Below are positions 35,553 through 45,740 of a stretch of 64,000 bases of DNA, piece after piece. Origin of the DNA: Diphasiastrum complanatum (lineage: Eukaryota; Streptophyta; Lycopodiopsida; Lycopodiales; Lycopodiaceae); contig CM055093.1 of assembly GCA_029204225.1 (NCBI GenBank), positions 30,021,777 to 30,085,776 of the forward strand. Reading direction: 5' to 3'. Within the stretch, counting starts at the first letter, position 1. Each line of letters opens with the position of its first letter. The translations under genes and the position numbers were made by a program. The notes under the pieces were generated by a model, which was not told the origin of the DNA, did no database searches, and saw only the letters and a list, made by a program, of their open reading frames with translations.

Positions 35553-37073
35553 AAGATTGTTGCTAATGATTTCTTTGATCATGTGGAAAAAGATGTTGCT
35601 AGGTGCATTCATGAAGGAGATGGTTCTTCTACATTCTTTTGTGATCAGTCCAAGAAAGTCATTTTTGCAGCAAGTGGAGTCACATGTCTTCATAAAGAGA
35701 GTAGATCAAATGGTTCTATCAAGAGACTTGGTAAGGGAGATAGTCACAAGTCAAGAAGAAGAGAAGTATGTGAAGAGTTCAAAGTAGGATGTACGTTGAA
35801 TGATGTCATTGTGAATGATAGTGAGGAAGAATCATTATCATATGATTCATTACCTAAAACATTGAGTAGAAGTTTTTGTTTGAAAAAAGAGAGTACTTCA
35901 ATCATCCTTATGTTGAAGGTACTAATCATTTTTTTCATGGCTTCTAATGTTTTTGAGGTTTCTACTTCTTATGATGCAATCATTAAGAGGGAGTCTTATG
36001 AAGGAAAGAGCAATGGAAGATTGGTTCTTGGGAAGATCCAAGGCATGGATCTCACATCTCTTCATCAACTCAAAGGATTCTATAATTGTGAATTGATCAC
36101 TCATGATCGAGATGGCAAAAGGTTGGTTGGAGAAGACTACATGGAGCAAATCGAGAGGCAATTTCTTCAAGGAAAGGGAGATCTCATTGGTGAGCTTAAT
36201 GAGGTTTGTTATGGACTTGAGAGGGCTGGATTTATCAGGTTTGATACTCATCTTCACCTACTCTACTTCATGTTGGGAAAGTTTGGAATCTATCTTTTGA
36301 TTTATGATGGTGACATTGGTGACATTGTTTTCACTAACCTTTGTGGGAATTCGAGATCAAGCATTGATGAAATCTTGTTGGATCTAGATCATATGTTTGA
36401 GAGGGAGTATTTTCAGAGGTTCAAGTCTGAAGATATTCATATCTTTGATGATCAAGAGAAAGGTAAGCAAGTGGAAGCGACTCATTTTGCTTTACTCACA
36501 TGTTTTGGAGAATTTTCTTGTGTAGATGATGCTATGCAAGTGGATATTGGGTCTCCTGGTTTTCATACTGGAAAAGCAAGTAATGGATCTAGAAAACAAA
36601 TTTTGTTCAATGACTTTGATGGTCAAGAGGAAGATCAAGAGGTTGGTCTCAAAGGGCTTCAACAACACAAAAGGAAAGGTGGCAATTTGGAGCTAGTCAA
36701 GAGCATCAAAGGAAAGTCAATTGGCAAAGATGTTATGGAACTGTTTTTGCAGCTTATTGAGGACTCAAGTAAGGTCAAAGGAGCAGAAAGGAAGTGTTTT
36801 TCAAGTTTACTTTACTTGTTCTATCTCATGTTTGAGCTATTTCATGTGGATGTGTGCAAATTGTCAAGATATGGACAAACTAGCTACATTGTCTTGCAAT
36901 ATCTTATTTTTGGAGTTGTATTAGCATTCTTGGCTGGTTTTGCTAATGGAAATGAAGCTATTGGAGGTTCATTATGTCACTCATTCATGGCCAAGTCATC
37001 AAGTGTTGATGATATCTTGTGGCAAGATGGAGATGGAGGCTCATTCATGGAGTTTTATGGTGGAGACATATAA
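35553..37073 (+). CDS. Long open pol-like ORF lacking integrase and RT catalytic motifs
   Basis: About 500 codons are open without a stop in the position of integrase-RT-RNase H. The pattern is blurred. GEDYMEQIERQFLQGKGDLI and GELNEVCYGLERAGFIRFDT recall the RT blocks MEQPEGF...KLxKSLYGLKQAPRxWxxKFD. The YVDD region reads IYLLIYDGDIGDIVF. SSLLYLFYLMFE followed by DVCKLSRYGQTS recalls the RNase H start. No integrase DDE residues and no YVDD are seen. In a dead element stops should have accumulated over 1.5 kb, and neighbouring elements have many. Either the frame is recently degenerate or it codes for something retained. A non-autonomous Copia subfamily is likely. The assigned start is arbitrary. 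Confidence 0.5.
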   Translation, partial: KIVANDFFDHVEKDVARCIHEGDGSSTFFCDQSKKVIFAASGVTCLHKESRSNGSIKRLGKGDSHKSRRREVCEEFKVGCTLNDVIVNDSEEESLSYDSLPKTLSRSFCLKKESTSIILMLKVLIIFFMASNVFEVSTSYDAIIKRESYEGKSNGRLVLGKIQGMDLTSLHQLKGFYNCELITHDRDGKRLVGEDYMEQIERQFLQGKGDLIGELNEVCYGLERAGFIRFDTHLHLLYFMLGKFGIYLLIYDGDIGDIVFTNLCGNSRSSIDEILLDLDHMFEREYFQRFKSEDIHIFDDQEKGKQVEATHFALLTCFGEFSCVDDAMQVDIGSPGFHTGKASNGSRKQILFNDFDGQEEDQEVGLKGLQQHKRKGGNLELVKSIKGKSIGKDVMELFLQLIEDSSKVKGAERKCFSSLLYLFYLMFELFHVDVCKLSRYGQTSYIVLQYLIFGVVLAFLAGFANGNEAIGGSLCHSFMAKSSSVDDILWQDGDGGSFMEFYGGDI

Positions 37074-37370
37074 AGAAAGGACAAAGTTGGAGGAGACAAG
37101 GAAGCAAATGGGTTGCTGTAATTTTCCAAAGAGTTCAAAGTTTGAAACATGGAGGAATCATTTCATTCACATTCTATTTGGTTCTTCATGTTCTAGTTAT
37201 ATCTTGATGTGTAAAATTGATGTAAGAGATAGTGAAGCATCCAATTTGGACACTATTCTCTATATCAATTATGAAAGATACTTTAGAACCTTAGAAAGAA
37301 GATCTATACTTAGGATGGAGATCATTCTAAAGTTGGATCAAAGTTCTATTGTCAAAACTATGCCAAAACT

Positions 37371-37384
37371 AGTTGAAGAGGGAG
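37371..37384 (+). promoter_or_regulatory. Copia polypurine tract
   Basis: The purine-rich run GAAGAGGGAG ends directly before the 3' LTR's TGTGAGAG. Such tracts prime plus-strand DNA synthesis. The 300 bases upstream (37,074-37,370) are non-coding 3' sequence with AAGATGGAGATGGAGG. Confidence 0.7.
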
Positions 37385-38038
37385 TGTGAGAGATTTCAAC
37401 TAGTTTAGTCTAGTTTAGTCATATTTTGGTAAATTGTCAATAAGAGGCCAAAACTCATTTTAGACTAAGAGATAAACTTTTTGAAGTTATATTAATTTAA
37501 AATACATTCAATAAACACTTTTTGAAATTTTAGGAAAGTTGGTAGTCGGATTTGAGAGAGATTCAAATTTGAACTTTAGGTACATTGAATCTAGACCCAA
37601 AAATAGTAGGGTTTACATTTTGGAGGGAAAGCCAAGTGGCCAAATAGGGTTTGAAAACTCTATAAAAGGATGTAACTCATGGAGAGACACATCTTCTCTC
37701 TTCTCTCTCTCATTTCATCATTATACATGGTTCTCTTTGGGTTCTACTACTCATTGGTGTACTATCTTGGTGTTATCTTGCAATCTTGTGTATAGAAGGC
37801 TCATTTATTGCTATTTTCGGTTCCACACGTGTGAAATACAGTAGGGTACTGTAATTGTACAGACAAAAAACATATTTTATGTTTTGGTTCATGTTTGATC
37901 AATATCTCTTAGAGTTTGCATCTCATTTTATATGTAGATGCTAATTTTTCTACATTGGCAGGATTGTTGTTTTGCTCCTTATTGTAACCAAAGATCAGGG
38001 ATATGGATTGGATCTTGAATGATCTGAAATCCTTCACA
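37385..38038 (+). mobile_element. Copia 3' LTR, 654 bp (family C)
   Basis: TGTGAGAG to CTTCACA, aligned without gaps to 12,539-13,192 with about 44 differences by hand count. TATAAAAGG at 37,661, G-box CACACGTGTG near 37,827. The following bases (TAAAGTCCTG) do not continue the host sequence found left of the 12,539 LTR, so the two LTRs do not bound one insertion. Confidence 0.92.
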
Positions 38039-38042
38039 TAAA

Positions 38043-38537
38043 GTCCTGAAAGATAGCAGGCGACTTCAGGAGTATTTGAAGGCACCGGCATGGAAGCGGG
38101 TGGATCCTTTCTACAGGCCACTCAAACGTAGAAATCCATGGCCGGTGGAAAAGCCACGAGTAGAGTTGGTAAACTGGCCAGTCATTCTGGGAATTTCAGA
38201 GAGAACCACCCCGTATGATCTGAGGCTGCAGTTACTCGACTTCGGGCATAAATACAAAACAAGTGCCGATCTTTGCGTGCAAGAAAGTGCCGAGTATTGC
38301 AGATCCATGGCCTTTCTGATACAGCAAGATTGTTTCTAGGATCGAGGCTTGGAGCCCATCAAAATCAACCCAAATGTAGCCCTCCAGTCGGAAGAAGACC
38401 ATGAGATGATGGCCAGGCTATACTACAGAGCGGCCTTCATGTCGTCACACTATGTGACCATGGTGGAAGACTGGCAAGAAATGGGCTTCGTGGAAAAGGT
38501 AAGAGAATATCTGGGCCCCCCTCAAATTCGGAAGTAA
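38043..38537 (+). pseudogene. Unrecognised ORF before the Gypsy 3' LTR (possible end of third ORF)
   Basis: One frame of 165 codons runs from the end of the Copia LTR to 38,537 with a single in-frame TAG at 38,337. It contains APAWKRVDPFYRPLKRRNPW, LVNWPVILGISERTTPYDLR and MARLYYRAAFMSSHYVTMVE, then EMGFVEKVREYLGPPQ. No ATG opens it, so it reads as the 3' part of a protein whose start was cut off by the Copia. Position suggests it belonged to the third ORF of the Gypsy element at 32,754. I know no family for it. The 275 bases after it (38,538-38,812) are non-coding. Confidence 0.5.
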
Positions 38538-38812
38538 GCTCCGCTTCCAAGTTTTTGAAGCCTTGGGACGAAAGATGAGCGAGAGAAAGCAAACGGCACG
38601 ACGATGAGATGAGCAGGACTCACAAGAAGTTCTCAGGAAGGCTGGAATGTAGCGGCCAATTGAGAGACTTCCAATTTTGATAAAAAAAAGAAAAAGAAAA
38701 AAATAATAAGTTTTTCGGATAATAATCACCTGGTTTTACGGAAGCGAACGAAGATCCACGCTTTTTCAAGTGCCAAGAAAAAGACATCACCGGTTGTAGT
38801 GGGTCCTACAAT

Positions 38813-38829
38813 AGATTAGGGGTGGATAA
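38813..38829 (+). promoter_or_regulatory. Gypsy polypurine tract
   Basis: AGATTAGGGGTGGATAA, purine-rich and directly before the 3' LTR's TG. Confidence 0.65.
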
Positions 38830-39918
38830 TGCTAGCAGATTCAAGAGAATCACCAGATGTCGAGCCAAGCCGAAAACACAAAATACCTCTCACCCATGAC
38901 CAAGGAGGTCTCGGAAGGAGGAAGCAGAAGAAGCTGAGAGCTGAGCATGAGAGCCGAGAAATTACTAGCTAGGATGACAGTGAAATATCTATGTGAGCCT
39001 ACATGGTGTATCCCAGAGAAGGAACGACCATGTATTAGCTAGTCATATTTCCTAGGCTTTGTAAATAAATGTAGATCCCCTCTTAAATTAGTTAGAGTGA
39101 GCCACCTTTTGATGGTGACCTTTAGTGGAAGGGCAAATTCCACATGTAATTTCTAATTTGGTGGAGTTGCCACTTGGGCTCCACATGGGCAGCCTTCTTG
39201 CTTATTTAAGGGCTCCCCTCTCTTGTGAGGGAACTTTTGAATGTATTGTCAAGTTCTCTTGAGTAAATAAAGAGGATCCTCTACGAGTTCTTGATGATTG
39301 CTAAGCTCCTTGTTCATGGCAATGTTCTTGAGTGAAGTTTCTATGGGCATGCTTGATTTCCTTGTATTGTGGATTAACTAGGATCTGGTTTTCTAGTTTC
39401 TTGCTTAGTTGTGGATTAGAATTCACTTCTTGTTTATGGAATAAGGTAGAAATCAGCACTCAAGTAAACTAAATAGGCTGGAATAGTGGTGTAGATCTTG
39501 CATACTCTCTTACTTTCCAGTTCTTGATTGTTCTTGGGCATTCTAAGCATCAAGAAATGAGTGTTTCTTGATTCTTGGATTGTCAAATGCTGTTAGGAAT
39601 CTAGTTTCTTGTTTTCTAGTTTCTTGTTTCTTGTTCAATAGTTAATCTTGCTCTTGATTGATTTCTGATTCAGTAGATAGAGGTAGGTCTGCTCCATGTT
39701 CCAAAACGTTGATCCTCTTGAGCTATAAATGGTTACATGGTTGGTTTCTGCATGTAGCTGAGCATCGGAACTGTGTCTCCCACTGACAGGTTAGGAAATA
39801 CATGTTGAAATCTTAGTAACGCTTCTGCTTGTAATTGTTCTAATAAGAAGAAGAACCGTAACTACTAAACTAAAAGAAGTTTTAAACCATGTTCACAGAT
39901 TCAGAGAATCTGTGAACA
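38830..39918 (+). mobile_element. Gypsy 3' LTR, 1,089 bp
   Basis: Begins TGCTAGCAGATTC and ends TGTGAACA, followed by target duplication ATTTT. A few small indels against the 5' LTR, such as GAGTAAATAAAG versus GATAAAG and an extra CTAGTTTCTTG stretch near 39,620. Confidence 0.92.
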
Positions 39919-40015
39919 ATTTTCATTAGGATTAATGAAAATAGATCTACGCATCCTAAAAAAAAAATTGTACTTTTTGTTGCAGAATCTGTTGATAAGT
40001 GAGGTGGGAATCAGG

Positions 40016-40097
40016 GGAGGTCAAAACAGACCTTGGAATATGTGTGTTTGTTTAATTCAGTATACCATCTGTTATTCCAAGGTCTATTCCAACCTCC
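40016..40097. repeat. Hairpin in X unit (copy 4)
   Basis: The left arm GACCTTGGAATA pairs with the right arm TATTCCAAGGTC. Compared with the usual CTCGG/CCGAG this is a compensated C-G to T-A change. Confidence 0.75.
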
Positions 40098-40326
40098 ACT
40101 GATCATAAACAGATTATATGCTAGATTGTAACCAGCTTATAGATGCTAGATTATATATCTCTGCTCAGAAACTTTTACATAAATATTTATCTCCCATCTT
40201 TTGTTGTAGATGTATATTCTGTAGTGTAGGACTACATTCAATTTCAGTTTCATTAGGATTAATGAAAACAGAACTACACATCTTAGAAAGAAATTGAATC
40301 TATTGATAAGTGGGGTGGGAATCAGT

Positions 40327-40406
40327 GGAGGTCAGAAAGACCTCGAAATATGTGTATTTGTTTAATTTAGTATACCATATGTTATTTCGAGGTCAATTTT
40401 GACCTC
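40327..40406. repeat. Hairpin in X unit (copy 5)
   Basis: The left arm GACCTCGAAATA pairs perfectly with the right arm TATTTCGAGGTC: both arms changed relative to GGAATA/TATTCC. Confidence 0.75.
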
Positions 40407-40524
40407 TACTCATACATTTTTTTAAGTATATGCTAGATTGTTACCAGCTCATAGATGCTAGATTATATACCTCTGCTTATAAACTCATCATAGTCCAAGC
40501 TTTTATAGGTAAGTCACTTGTGGA

Positions 40525-40527
<3 letters not shown>

Positions 40528-40622
<95 letters not shown>

Positions 40623-40624
40623 GA
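40528..40624 (+). repeat. (GA)n microsatellite, about 97 bp
   Basis: A GA tract with one GACA interruption. The left flank joins the start of module P (CTTTTATAGGT) to the end of module T (AAGTCACTTGTGGAGATGG); the right flank is the U unit start TGCACGTTTTGTTGATG. Confidence 0.97.
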
Positions 40625-40757
40625 TGCACGTTTTGTTGATGTAGGACTACATTCAGTTTTATTCTCATTCGGATTAATGAAAACTGATCTACACATCCTA
40701 GAAAAAAATTTGTACTTTTTGTTGATGAATCTGTTGATAAGTGGGGTGGGAATCAGT

Positions 40758-40839
40758 GGAGGTTGGAACAGACCTCGGAATATGTGTGTCAGTTTAATTC
40801 AATATACCATCTATTATTCCGAGGTCTATTCCGACCTCC
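40758..40839. repeat. Hairpin in X unit (copy 6)
   Basis: GACCTCGGAATA against TATTCCGAGGTC, a perfect 12-bp inner stem, with outer arms GGAGGTTGGAA and TTCCGACCTCC differing at one pair. Confidence 0.75.
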
Positions 40840-41084
40840 ATTGATCATAAACAAATTATATGCTAGATTGTAACCATCTCATAGACGCTAGATTATATAC
40901 CTCTGCTCAGAAACTTTTACATAAATATCTATCTCCCATCTTTTGTTGTAGATGCACATTTTGTAGTGTAGGACTACATTCAATTTTAGTCTCATTAGGA
41001 TTAATAAAAACAGATCTACACATCCTAGGGAGAAATCTATACTTTTTGTTGATAAATCTATTGATAAGTGAGGTGGAAATCAAT

Positions 41085-41164
41085 GGAGGTCAGAACAGAC
41101 CTCGAAATATGTGTGTCTATTTAATTCAATATACCATCTGTTATTCCGAAGTCGATTTTGACCT
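41085..41164. repeat. Hairpin in X unit (copy 7)
   Basis: GACCTCGAAATA against TATTCCGAAGTC; here the two arms have drifted apart at two or three pairs. A truncated eighth copy lies at 41,468-41,538. Confidence 0.7.
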
Positions 41165-41284
41165 ATAGTCATACATTTTTTTTAGATCCTAAACAGATTA
41201 TATGCTAGATTGTTACCAGCTCATATATGCTAGATTATATACCTCTCTGGTCATAAACTTATCATAGTCTGAGCTTTTATAGGT

Positions 41285-41420
<136 letters not shown>

Positions 41421-42783
41421 GTTTTGTTGATGTAGGACTACATTGAAATTTATTTTCATTAGGATTAACAGACCTCAACATATGTGTGTCTGTTTAATTC
41501 AGTATACCATCTGTTATTCCGAGGTCGATTCTGACCTCTGCTCATACATTTTTTTTAGATCATAAATAGATTACATGCTAGATTGTTACCAGCTCATAGA
41601 TGCTAGATTATATACCTCTGCTCATAAACTTTTACATAAATATTTATCTCCCATCTTTGATTGTAAATGCACGTTTTGTAGAAAGAGAAACAGAGAGAGA
41701 TCATGAAAGAGTTAAAGTTAACCAACACTCCCAATCCTAGGAAGGTGTGTAGCCCTTGTTTTCTTCCGTTAAAGATGTGGTTCAATTGTTTTTTGTTGGA
41801 CGATTAGTTCCACAAGAAAGCCCAAATGCTATAGGGAGGGAGAATGTGGTGACATTCTAGAGTAGGATATAACCGTTCGGTTCGGGAGTTTAGGTTAGCA
41901 CTCTACTATGACCTTTTTTTTTTCTCCTCATGTGTGCTTACGTGTTAGGTTTTAGGATGTGTCTGTGCGTGTGTGATGCCGTTCATTTCATGTTTCATGT
42001 TTACCAATTCATGTTACCGTGATTTGTAGGATCTTAATTTATTCATGTGCATGTGTGCATGCGTGGTTCCCGTAGCATAGTCCGAGCTTTTATAGGTATT
42101 GAGTCAAAGTCAAGAGGGAGATACCAACATATAAATAATTTTTCCATCTCCAATTAACCACAAACCATAACCCTAACAATATTGGTGAACACACGAATCC
42201 ATTGAGGATGCAAGGGGGGCTAACTGGCTCCTAGATAAAGTTGTCTGTGCCGATTGGGTGTCTTGCCTGAAAATGGAGAGACCATAGAGGCATATGGTGT
42301 GCAGGCCGCGGACGTTCTTGAACCTCATGGTTCACCACATCAAAATGAGGAAAGTGTGTATGCTACTTCAAATTCAATAACTCCAAAAGGTTGCATGAGG
42401 TTCATCTGGATTCAAACAAGTGTCCACTTATAACCACTTTACAGTGTTGAGTTCGTAGTAGCAACACCCTTTTCTCTCTTCGATGCTACGAACCATCAGA
42501 CTCAAGGACTGCCATGGTCCTACACAATATGTTCCTCTTTGATCTCTTCATATATAGGATAGACACCCCCTCGTTATGTACGATTCACTTGCGGGACCAG
42601 TGAGCCACCTATTGATGTCTACCCCTCAATGTGGTTTAATTTGGGCCATCATTGTTGTTTGAACTGGAAATGGTCGTGAATATGACAATACATATGTGTT
42701 GGTATTGACGTTGTAGCTATGAGGTAGTATACATAAAAGTTTTGGCATTCGTTTCACAATACTCTATTTTTTTAAGCCCACGG

Positions 42784-42785
<2 letters not shown>

Positions 42786-42872
<87 letters not shown>
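42786..42872 (+). repeat. (GA)n microsatellite, about 87 bp
   Basis: A GA tract between module T (AAGCCCACGGGATGA) and the leader of the X ORF (TGGTGATGTTTTTTTC). Confidence 0.97.
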
Positions 42873-42875
<3 letters not shown>

Positions 42876-42951
42876 TGATGTTTTTTTCTTAATAATTTTT
42901 AAGACTCCCATTGTTTGGGGTATTTATCCCTCTTATTTCGTTGCACCCATT

Positions 42952-43604
42952 ATGTCAGATACTAGATCCCCTAGTCAGAGGTCATGCCATAATCACGGGT
43001 CATCCCGCCTTTCCTCTATGAGCAAGAGTGAGCTCATTAGCTACATTGACCAGTTGCTTTCCTCGCAGCAGGATAGGGTCTTACAGCGCTTGAGGGCTCG
43101 ACGTGAGGCTCATAGCTCCTCTCGATTGGTTGAGTACACATCAACAACCGAGGAGATTCAGTCCACTCCTCGTGTAGACCAGTCACATGTTTTCCCTTCC
43201 CGTGAGGGTCACTCCGACGAGGCCATATCACTATTGCCAGTGCAACCTCCCGACACTCTCGGAAAAGGAGGAGGAGCCACCTCGGTGTCTCCTGTTGTGG
43301 AGGATGTGGCGATGACCCTGATGTGGTCATGAGTCCTGCACGTCTGCGTAGCACATCTTGTCGTGGGGACTTCCTACTTCGAGATACACTAGCCCAAGAG
43401 GCAGCACGTACGTCACACGATACTGGAACTCTTGCATCTATCACACCTCAGATTCCCAAGACGCCCACTTTCACCCCTGACATTTTTCCCCCCTCTGGAC
43501 CCACTGCCATTGAGTCATTTCCTCCCTGGCTATATGTCGTGGGGTCACGTGTCACCGTGGGGTTTTCAGCCCACTCCCACCCAGTCTCCCCCTATATTCC
43601 TTAA
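42952..43604 (+). pseudogene. Repeat X ORF, copy c
   Basis: The ATG at 42,952 opens MSDTRSPSQRSCHNHGSSRL, then SKSELISYIDQLLSSQQDRV and LQRLRARREAHSSSRLVEY. The frame carries on to SREGHSDEA, where about 19 bases present in the 12.1-kb copy are missing, shifting the frame to a stop at 43,332. The original frame resumes at 43,323 with RSTSCRGDFLLRDTLAQEAA and ends at 43,604. The undisturbed protein would be about 220 residues, Ser/Arg/Pro-rich, with one predicted helical segment (ELISYIDQLLSSQQDRVLQRL region). I do not recognise the family. Confidence 0.5.
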
Positions 43605-44345
43605 TCTCCTTATCTGATATTCTAGAAATCCACTGTTCATCTAGCTGTCCTATAATCACTATAGGATATTATCTCTTGTTCCCAAACATTGGAGAATCCA
43701 TTTATTTGGATGACTGGCATGCCTATCAGATGGATACCACAAATCCACACCTGATTAGACAGAAGAATTAACATGGTTCAACACTACATTCTGATCCTTA
43801 CAAGTTAATGATAAGCTTCAAATCCCCCTGGATCCAAGAGTAATAACTCTAGGGACAAGCTTCTATCAACTAACAGATCCAATGTAATCCATATATCAGA
43901 TTCTACTTCTAACATCACAATTGACATCCGAAACTGCGGGTAACTCAATGGGTACAAAGATATAAGTTTTGAATTCAACTAAATGAAATATATCCAACTA
44001 GTATTAAACAATTATTTACTGAGATTACCAAATTCAGCTAAGTTATCAAGAAGACGTAACGGCATTAGTAAATGTTTAAATTTAATTACTATAGGAAAAA
44101 ATTTGAAATAATTTCATTTCTATCCCATACCTGGGCTGAATACACTAGTGTAGAAAGTACCCAAATCCAAATGTTATTTTTCATTAATTACAGATAAATT
44201 TAACGAGGTAATTTTTAAGCTAGTAAGTGAAAAGGGATAACAAAGCAATTTTATTGGAAAAATCATAATAATAGGAATTAAAAAACTGATTTCATTTCCA
44301 ATTAAATCCTATGGTGAATTATATTCAAAACATAACCAAACCTAG
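43605..44345. repeat. Repeat Q, copy 1
   Basis: Bases 43,605-44,145 match 61,510-60,868 in inverted orientation (for example AATCCATTTATTTGGATGAC against its complement near 61,415). Bases 44,150-44,340 match 60,620-60,850 in direct orientation. No coding sequence is seen here. The following 44,345-44,880 holds only unrecognised AT-rich sequence. Confidence 0.65.
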
Positions 44346-44879
44346 ATCAAAACCTAGATCTAGCCCCCAAGCCATGCCATGTGAAGCAAGAGGAGAAGAG
44401 AGAAACTGGTAACCTAAAACCCAATATGTCGACAGGAGAATCCCCAGCTCATTATATAGAGAGTAGAGTCTTGTGCATGAAACCATGCAACCCCCATGCA
44501 GGTCAACTATAAATAGGTCTCATTTCTTCATGCAGTCCTCCTACCTATATCCGTCACAACTTGCTATCATCTCTCACTCCCATACGATTGTTCGGAAGAC
44601 CAATTCATGTGACTTGCGCATGTAGGAACAACAAGGTCCACATGACGGAGCGAAATTGACCCATATTCGCGATAGCTCAATTTTGGCTATTACGTCTCTT
44701 CGCACTCGATCAAGTTTAAGTTTAGGACAATTGGATTGCCTTAGCTTGATTCCTTATGTATGGAAATGGCCCCTATCACTTGAAATAGTTCACCTTTGAA
44801 GTGTGTCAATCAAGATGGCTCAATTTTGGCCTTTATCATTAGAAGTTGCTAGCCTTTTGTGCCACAATACATCAGTTGA

Positions 44880-45740
44880 TTCATGAGTCTTGTTTGATTC
44901 TTGTTTGAATGTTTGGGTGATATAAATCTCCTTCTCTGTTGTCTTTAGCAACGAGGTTATCAAAATCTTCCTCGAACAGTTTACAAGAGTTCTTTGTGAA
45001 GGTCACTGACATGCCTGTATTGACTATCTTAGCAACAGATAGAAGATCTTTATCAAGAGTAGGGACATATAGAACTTTCTCCAGTTTCTTGTCTCCCTAA
45101 TTCGTTTCTAGCCATAATACACCAGCCCCATCAACCACATATTTAGAACCGTCTCCACGTATAATGAATCTCGAATAGTTCATCTTCTTGTACTCAGACA
45201 AGATTTGTTTCGAGAAAACAAAATGTGAGGTGGCTCCCGAATCAAGTACTACTTCTCGAATTGAATTAGATGAACAATGTAGATCAGTACTAACATAAGC
45301 TGCTGACTGTCTTCTGCTGCTCTGGAGCATTCTGCTTTGTCTTCGACATAGTTTGAATCTGAAGGTTCACTTCGATTCTGCTCCTTTTTGTTTCTGGGAT
45401 TCTGATAACAATCTATTGCTGCATGACCCCGTTTATGACAATGAAGCATTCAATCTTTGGATTTAGCCAATACTTTTCTTCTGTGTGACCTTATCTTCTG
45501 CATCTGTTGCGGATCTTCTTCTCACCAGAATTCTTCTGTTGTTTTCCAGATTGTTGTTCATTTGTCTTAGACTCATTCTTCTTAGACGACTCTCTCTTAA
45601 ACTTAGACTTCTTAGTGGGTGTCAAGAAAATATTCAAAAAACTCTTGGGTTTTGATGCATCCATCATCAAGAGGAGCATTTTGAAAAAGCAAAAGGTCAA
45701 AACTATCATTTCGGTCTTATTGGAAGGCCAAAATTTTGGA
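44880..45740 (-). pseudogene. Copia fragment D: gag end, zinc knuckle, protease
   Basis: On the minus strand a basic Lys/Ser/Gln-rich linker (SKFKRESSKKNESKTNEQQS, 45,610) is followed by the knuckle CHKRGHAAIDC near 45,440. The protease VLDSGATSHFVFSKQILSEY (45,240) has an intact DSGA. Then come GDGSKYVVDGAGVLWLE and, after a shift, LEKVLYVPTLDKDLLSVAKI and ANDSRL-like end sequences to 44,880. Integrase and RT are absent. Frames change at least three times. It is a separate Copia lineage from family C. Confidence 0.75.

Larger units (their letters stand above)
34240..38038 (+). mobile_element. Nested Copia remnant (family C), 5' truncated
   Basis: The 5' LTR, primer site and gag start are absent: homology begins at GAGATTGGTAAGTGCACATC inside gag. 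The 3' end is complete, with an untranslated region, purine-rich AGAGGGAG and a 654-bp LTR. It lies within the Gypsy third-ORF region. No target duplication can be shown because the left end is truncated. Confidence 0.85.
24144..39918 (+). mobile_element. Gypsy LTR retrotransposon, 15.8 kb, with nested Copia
   Basis: The two LTRs begin TGTTAGCAGATT and TGCTAGCAGATT and both end AACA. The element is flanked by the perfect 5-bp duplication ATTTT (24,139-24,143 and 39,919-39,923). The flanks join into a continuous repeat X unit, so the insertion boundaries are firm. Internally, in order: 25-bp motif array, gag, zinc knuckles, protease, RT, RNase H, integrase, two further motif arrays, and a third ORF interrupted by a Copia remnant. 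The order RT-RNaseH-integrase shows Ty3/Gypsy. All genes carry stops or shifts, so it is not autonomous now. Confidence 0.9.

Noticed and set aside
38795-38803. TTGTAGTG as a CACTA right terminus
   Set aside because: It lacks the neighbouring GGGTGT and GTCGC motifs of the left end at 3,472 and lies inside the Gypsy element. Similar strings at 14,594, 14,990 and 16,298 fail for the same reason.
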